Shown: piece by piece, positions 61,400-64,000 of the stretch
Layout: each line of letters opens with the position of its first letter
Numbering within the stretch: the stretch's first letter is position 1
NCBI RefSeq assembly: GCF_030718995.1
Contig: NZ_CP132204.1
Coordinates: 1,922,001 to 1,986,000, forward strand
Length of the DNA: 64,000 bases
Source of the DNA: Arthrobacter oryzae
GTDB taxonomy: Bacteria > Actinomycetota > Actinomycetes > Actinomycetales > Micrococcaceae
Direction of reading: 5' to 3'
Notes under the pieces: model-generated
Told to the model about the DNA's origin: nothing
Database searches by the model: none
What the model saw: the letters and a program-made list of their open reading frames with translations, nothing else
Translations under genes and position numbers: made by a program

Positions 61400-62566
61400 G
61401 TCCTCCTGCACTGCGAGGTAACCGAAGAGCTCACGCAGGCCGAAGTGCCAGGGCGGCAGCTCTTCGGCGGCACCCACGGTATTGACCAGGGCACCGAGGT
61501 GGCGGCTGCGGATGGTCACCACGTCCCCCATCTTGTGGGTGAACCCCTGGCCCGGTTCGTCCCGGTCCTGTGTGGGAGCGAACAGCGTGCCGGTATACAG
61601 CGCAAACCCGTCTGGGTACTGGTGGTGCCTGCCGAATGTCGCGGCCACCAGCTCCTCGAACGGGCGGCTGATCCTGGCCACGGTGTTCCGTCCTTCCAGC
61701 TGAAAACCGTCCGGGCCCTCCACCCGGAGCAGGATTTCTTCCTGCCGCAGGGTGTCCAGGGTGAACCGGCCGTCGAACAGCCGGATCAGCGGCCCGAGCG
61801 CGCTCGAGGCGTTGTTGTCCTTGGCTTTGCCCAGCAGCAGCGCACTCCGTCCCTCAACGTCGCGGAGGTTCACGTCGTTGCCGAGCGTCGCACCCACAAT
61901 CCGGCCCGCGGACGTGGCGATGAGCACGAGCTCCGGCTCCGGGTTGTTCCACGAGGAAAACGCAGGAATCCCGACGCCGGCGCCCAGGCCGACGGAGGAC
62001 AGCACGGGCGCCTTGGTGAAGACCTCGGGGTCGGGGCCGATGCCCACCTCCAGGTACTGCGACCACAGCCCTTCGGCGATCAGCACCCGCTTGGCCTCGG
62101 CAGCCTCGGGGGAGCCCGGCCGTACGTCGCCGATGCTGCCGCCGAGCGCCCTGCCCACAAGTTCACGCATCTCGGTGGCCCTGCCGGCGTCTCCGCCGCA
62201 GCGTTCCTCGATGACGCGCTCGATCATGCTGTCCACGAAGGTCACTCCGCAGGCCTTGACGACCTGGAGGTCCACGGGTGCCAGCAGGTGCGGACGCGCC
62301 GTGTCCCGCGCCAGGGAGGCTTCGACGACGTCCGCGGTCTTCCAGCGCGCCGCAGTCATGGCCGAACGGACGTCCGCCGCCGGTTCCGCGCGCTCCAGCA
62401 GCTCCGACACCGTGCCGGCGAGGTGCTGCAGGTCGAACACATCCCCGCCCCGCACTGCCACCACCCGGGGACCCGAGGTTTCCACATCCCAGAGACGGCC
62501 GATGAGCAGTGCCTCTTCGGCTTCCTCCGGCAGAACGGCTGCTACCGAAGCCGGCAGCCCCGTCAC
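61373..62566 (-). CDS. xylX: FAH-family 2-keto-3-deoxypentonate dehydratase (XylX/AraD1-like)
   Basis: A 397-residue fumarylacetoacetase-fold enzyme. It resembles Caulobacter XylX, which dehydrates 2-keto-3-deoxy-D-xylonate to 2,5-dioxopentanoate; an L-arabinonate version (AraD1 group) is equally possible. Visible: LLAPVDLQVVKACGVTFVDS, ERVIEERCGGDAG, SSWNNPEPELVLIA, metal/active-site block GNDVNLRDVEGRSALLLGKA, and HQYPDGFALYTGTLFAPTQD. GTG at 62566 has AGGAGG upstream and overlaps the dehydrogenase stop as GTGA, so the two steps are coupled. Confidence 0.85.
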   Translation of the reverse strand: MTGLPASVAAVLPEEAEEALLIGRLWDVETSGPRVVAVRGGDVFDLQHLAGTVSELLERAEPAADVRSAMTAARWKTADVVEASLARDTARPHLLAPVDLQVVKACGVTFVDSMIERVIEERCGGDAGRATEMRELVGRALGGSIGDVRPGSPEAAEAKRVLIAEGLWSQYLEVGIGPDPEVFTKAPVLSSVGLGAGVGIPAFSSWNNPEPELVLIATSAGRIVGATLGNDVNLRDVEGRSALLLGKAKDNNASSALGPLIRLFDGRFTLDTLRQEEILLRVEGPDGFQLEGRNTVARISRPFEELVAATFGRHHQYPDGFALYTGTLFAPTQDRDEPGQGFTHKMGDVVTIRSRHLGALVNTVGAAEELPPWHFGLRELFGYLAVQEDLGSRIPHF

Positions 62567-64000
62567 AGCTGAGCCTCCTGCAGGCCGGCAGGCCGCTGCC
62601 AGACGCCGTCGACCCTTTGCGGGACGTTCCACGGGTTCGCATCCTGCAGCGGTTCCGGCAGCCGCGGCTCCGGGAAGGACTGGAAGGCCACCGGCCGCAG
62701 GAACCGCCGGATGGCGGCCGTTCCCACGGAGGTGGTGCCCGACGTCGTGGCCGGGTATGGCCCGCCGTGGTGCTGGGCGTAACTGACGGTGACGCCCGTG
62801 GGCCAGCCGTTCCAGAGCAGCCGCCCGCTGATGTCCGCGAGCCTGCCGGCAAGCTCGGCGACGTCGTCGTCCGGTTCCGCCTGAAGTGTGGTGGTCAGCT
62901 GGCCTTCCAGGAGCCCGGCAAGGGCGGCGAGTTCGGAGTCATCGCCGTACTGCACCACCAGGCTGGCGGGCCCGAACATCTCCTGGCGGAGGATCCCGGG
63001 GTTCCGGCGGACCGCTTCGGAGGTCGTCAGCAGGACGGTGGGTGCCGGAGTCTCGGCGAAACCGCCGTCGAGCAGCACCTGGACGCCCGCCGTGTCCCGC
63101 AGTCCGGCAACTGCGTGCCGGAACCCTTCGTGCAGCCGCTCGCTGAGCAGCTGCGCCGGGGTGAAGTCCTCGAGGGCCTTCCGGAGGCTGTCCCGGACCT
63201 CGTCGGTGTGCCCGGCGGGGACGAACAGCACGCCCGGCTTGGTGCAGAACTGCCCCATGCCCAGGGTGAAGGAGCCGGCGTAGCCGGCCAGGATCTCCTC
63301 GCGGCGTGCGGACCAGGCGCTGCCGGTGACGAAAACGGCATTGATGCCGCCCAGCTCCCCGAAGAAGGGGATCGGCTCCGGCCGCGCGGCCGCACGGTCG
63401 AACAGTGCCCGGCCGCCCGCCGTCGAACCCGTGAACCCGATGGCCTTCACCAGCGGGTGGTCAACCAGGGCTTCCGCGGCCTCGCGGCCGGTGACCAGGG
63501 CGAAGAGGCCCGACGGCGCCCCGGCGGCCTCCAGCGCGGCGGTCACCGTTTCGGCGGTCCGGACCGCAAGCTCCCGGTGGCCGTCGTGCGCCTTGTGGAC
63601 GACGGCGCAGCCGGCAGCCAGGGCCGACGCGGAATCGCCGCCCATCACGCTGAAGGCGAAGGGGAAGTTGGACGCCCCGAAGACCCCGACGACGCCGAGC
63701 GGAACGTTATACCGGCGAAGGTCAGGCCGGGGCCCCATGCCCCAGGCGGCATCGTCATGGTCGATCGTGGCGTCGAAATGCTCGCCGCGGCGGATCTCCT
63801 CGGCGAAAAGGCGGAGTTGGAAGACGGTGCGTTTCAGTTCGCCCTGGAGGCGCGCTTCCGTGAGGTGGGTTTCCCTGGCCGCGATGCCCACAAGGGCCAC
63901 GGCGTCGCCTTCCAGCCTGGCGGCTACCGCGTCCAGCCAGGCTGCCCGTGTGGCGGGACTTGCCAGGCGGGCCTTTTCGAAGGCTGCGTGGGCGGCCCCG
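62563..64000 (-). CDS. aldehyde dehydrogenase, 2,5-dioxopentanoate dehydrogenase type, partial
   Basis: The C-terminal 479 codons are visible; the frame stays open to the right edge, so the start is outside the window. It belongs to the NADP-type group with alpha-ketoglutarate semialdehyde dehydrogenases: cofactor and active-site blocks GVFGASNFPFAFSVMGGDSA, IGFTGSTAGGRALF, catalytic Glu in FFGELGGINAVFV and Cys in GMGQFCTKPGVLF. It would oxidise 2,5-dioxopentanoate, the XylX product, to 2-oxoglutarate. The upstream dehydrogenase/lactonase/dehydratase of a Weimberg pathway would be expected beyond the right edge. Confidence 0.87.
   Translation of the reverse strand, partial: GAAHAAFEKARLASPATRAAWLDAVAARLEGDAVALVGIAARETHLTEARLQGELKRTVFQLRLFAEEIRRGEHFDATIDHDDAAWGMGPRPDLRRYNVPLGVVGVFGASNFPFAFSVMGGDSASALAAGCAVVHKAHDGHRELAVRTAETVTAALEAAGAPSGLFALVTGREAAEALVDHPLVKAIGFTGSTAGGRALFDRAAARPEPIPFFGELGGINAVFVTGSAWSARREEILAGYAGSFTLGMGQFCTKPGVLFVPAGHTDEVRDSLRKALEDFTPAQLLSERLHEGFRHAVAGLRDTAGVQVLLDGGFAETPAPTVLLTTSEAVRRNPGILRQEMFGPASLVVQYGDDSELAALAGLLEGQLTTTLQAEPDDDVAELAGRLADISGRLLWNGWPTGVTVSYAQHHGGPYPATTSGTTSVGTAAIRRFLRPVAFQSFPEPRLPEPLQDANPWNVPQRVDGVWQRPAGLQEAQL

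Overview
This 64-kb window is a high-GC chromosomal segment of an actinobacterium. It most resembles Arthrobacter or Pseudarthrobacter (Micrococcaceae), judging from the lysS - small membrane protein - lsr2 - clpC order, the disA/radA/mutY neighbourhood, a DesA3-like desaturase with its reductase, and many start codons that sit 6-8 bases after a TANNNT box (leaderless mRNAs). The genus is inferred from gene content, not from a search. No phage, transposase, integrase or CRISPR array was seen.

Layout. 1-9.4 kb: two coupled alpha/beta hydrolases, lysS, lsr2, clpC, an S9 peptidase and an ArgA-type acetyltransferase. 9.5-12.2 kb: a possible 54-residue peptide gene and the dihydroxyacetone kinase operon dhaKLM. 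12.2-21.3 kb: housekeeping and repair (mutY, disA, prfC) and a PucR-type regulator divergent from a ferredoxin reductase/fatty acid desaturase pair. 21.3-33.2 kb: a metal (probably copper) stress region with a methyltransferase, a universal stress protein, a Cys-rich HMA chaperone, a tightly packed operon (DUF2933 - methyltransferase - ABC permease - ABC ATPase - LOG protein), an unusual P1B-type ATPase, a PaaK-like ligase, a multicopper oxidase and a SHOCT protein. Two copies of the same 17-bp palindrome, placed like CsoR operators, sit at the chaperone promoter and the ATPase promoter; no csoR gene is in the window.

33.4-45.1 kb: SDR, radA, FUSC transporter, the high-affinity phosphate operon pstSCAB facing a low-affinity PiT transporter with its PhoU-like partner, a multi-branched palindromic element, tRNA-Lys(UUU), and a DODA-type dioxygenase. 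45.3-64 kb: a solute-binding/VWA fusion protein and a pentose-utilisation region: LacI regulator, a CUT2 sugar ABC transporter (ATPase, permease, ChvE-like binding protein), araBDA, GH51 and GH43 arabinofuranosidase-type hydrolases, a second LacI regulator, and an FAH-family 2-keto-3-deoxypentonate dehydratase with the end of a 2,5-dioxopentanoate dehydrogenase gene.

How they work together. Released arabinose would be imported by the ChvE/MmsAB transporter and metabolised by AraA-AraB-AraD; the XylX-like and aldehyde dehydrogenase genes suggest an additional oxidative (Weimberg-type) branch. Two operator types, GTTAGCGCTNAC and ATAACGTTGTA, fit the two LacI regulators. In the metal region, cytosolic chaperone and efflux ATPase would share one sensor, with periplasmic/surface oxidation by the multicopper oxidase. 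The phosphate block pairs an inducible ABC system with a PiT transporter.
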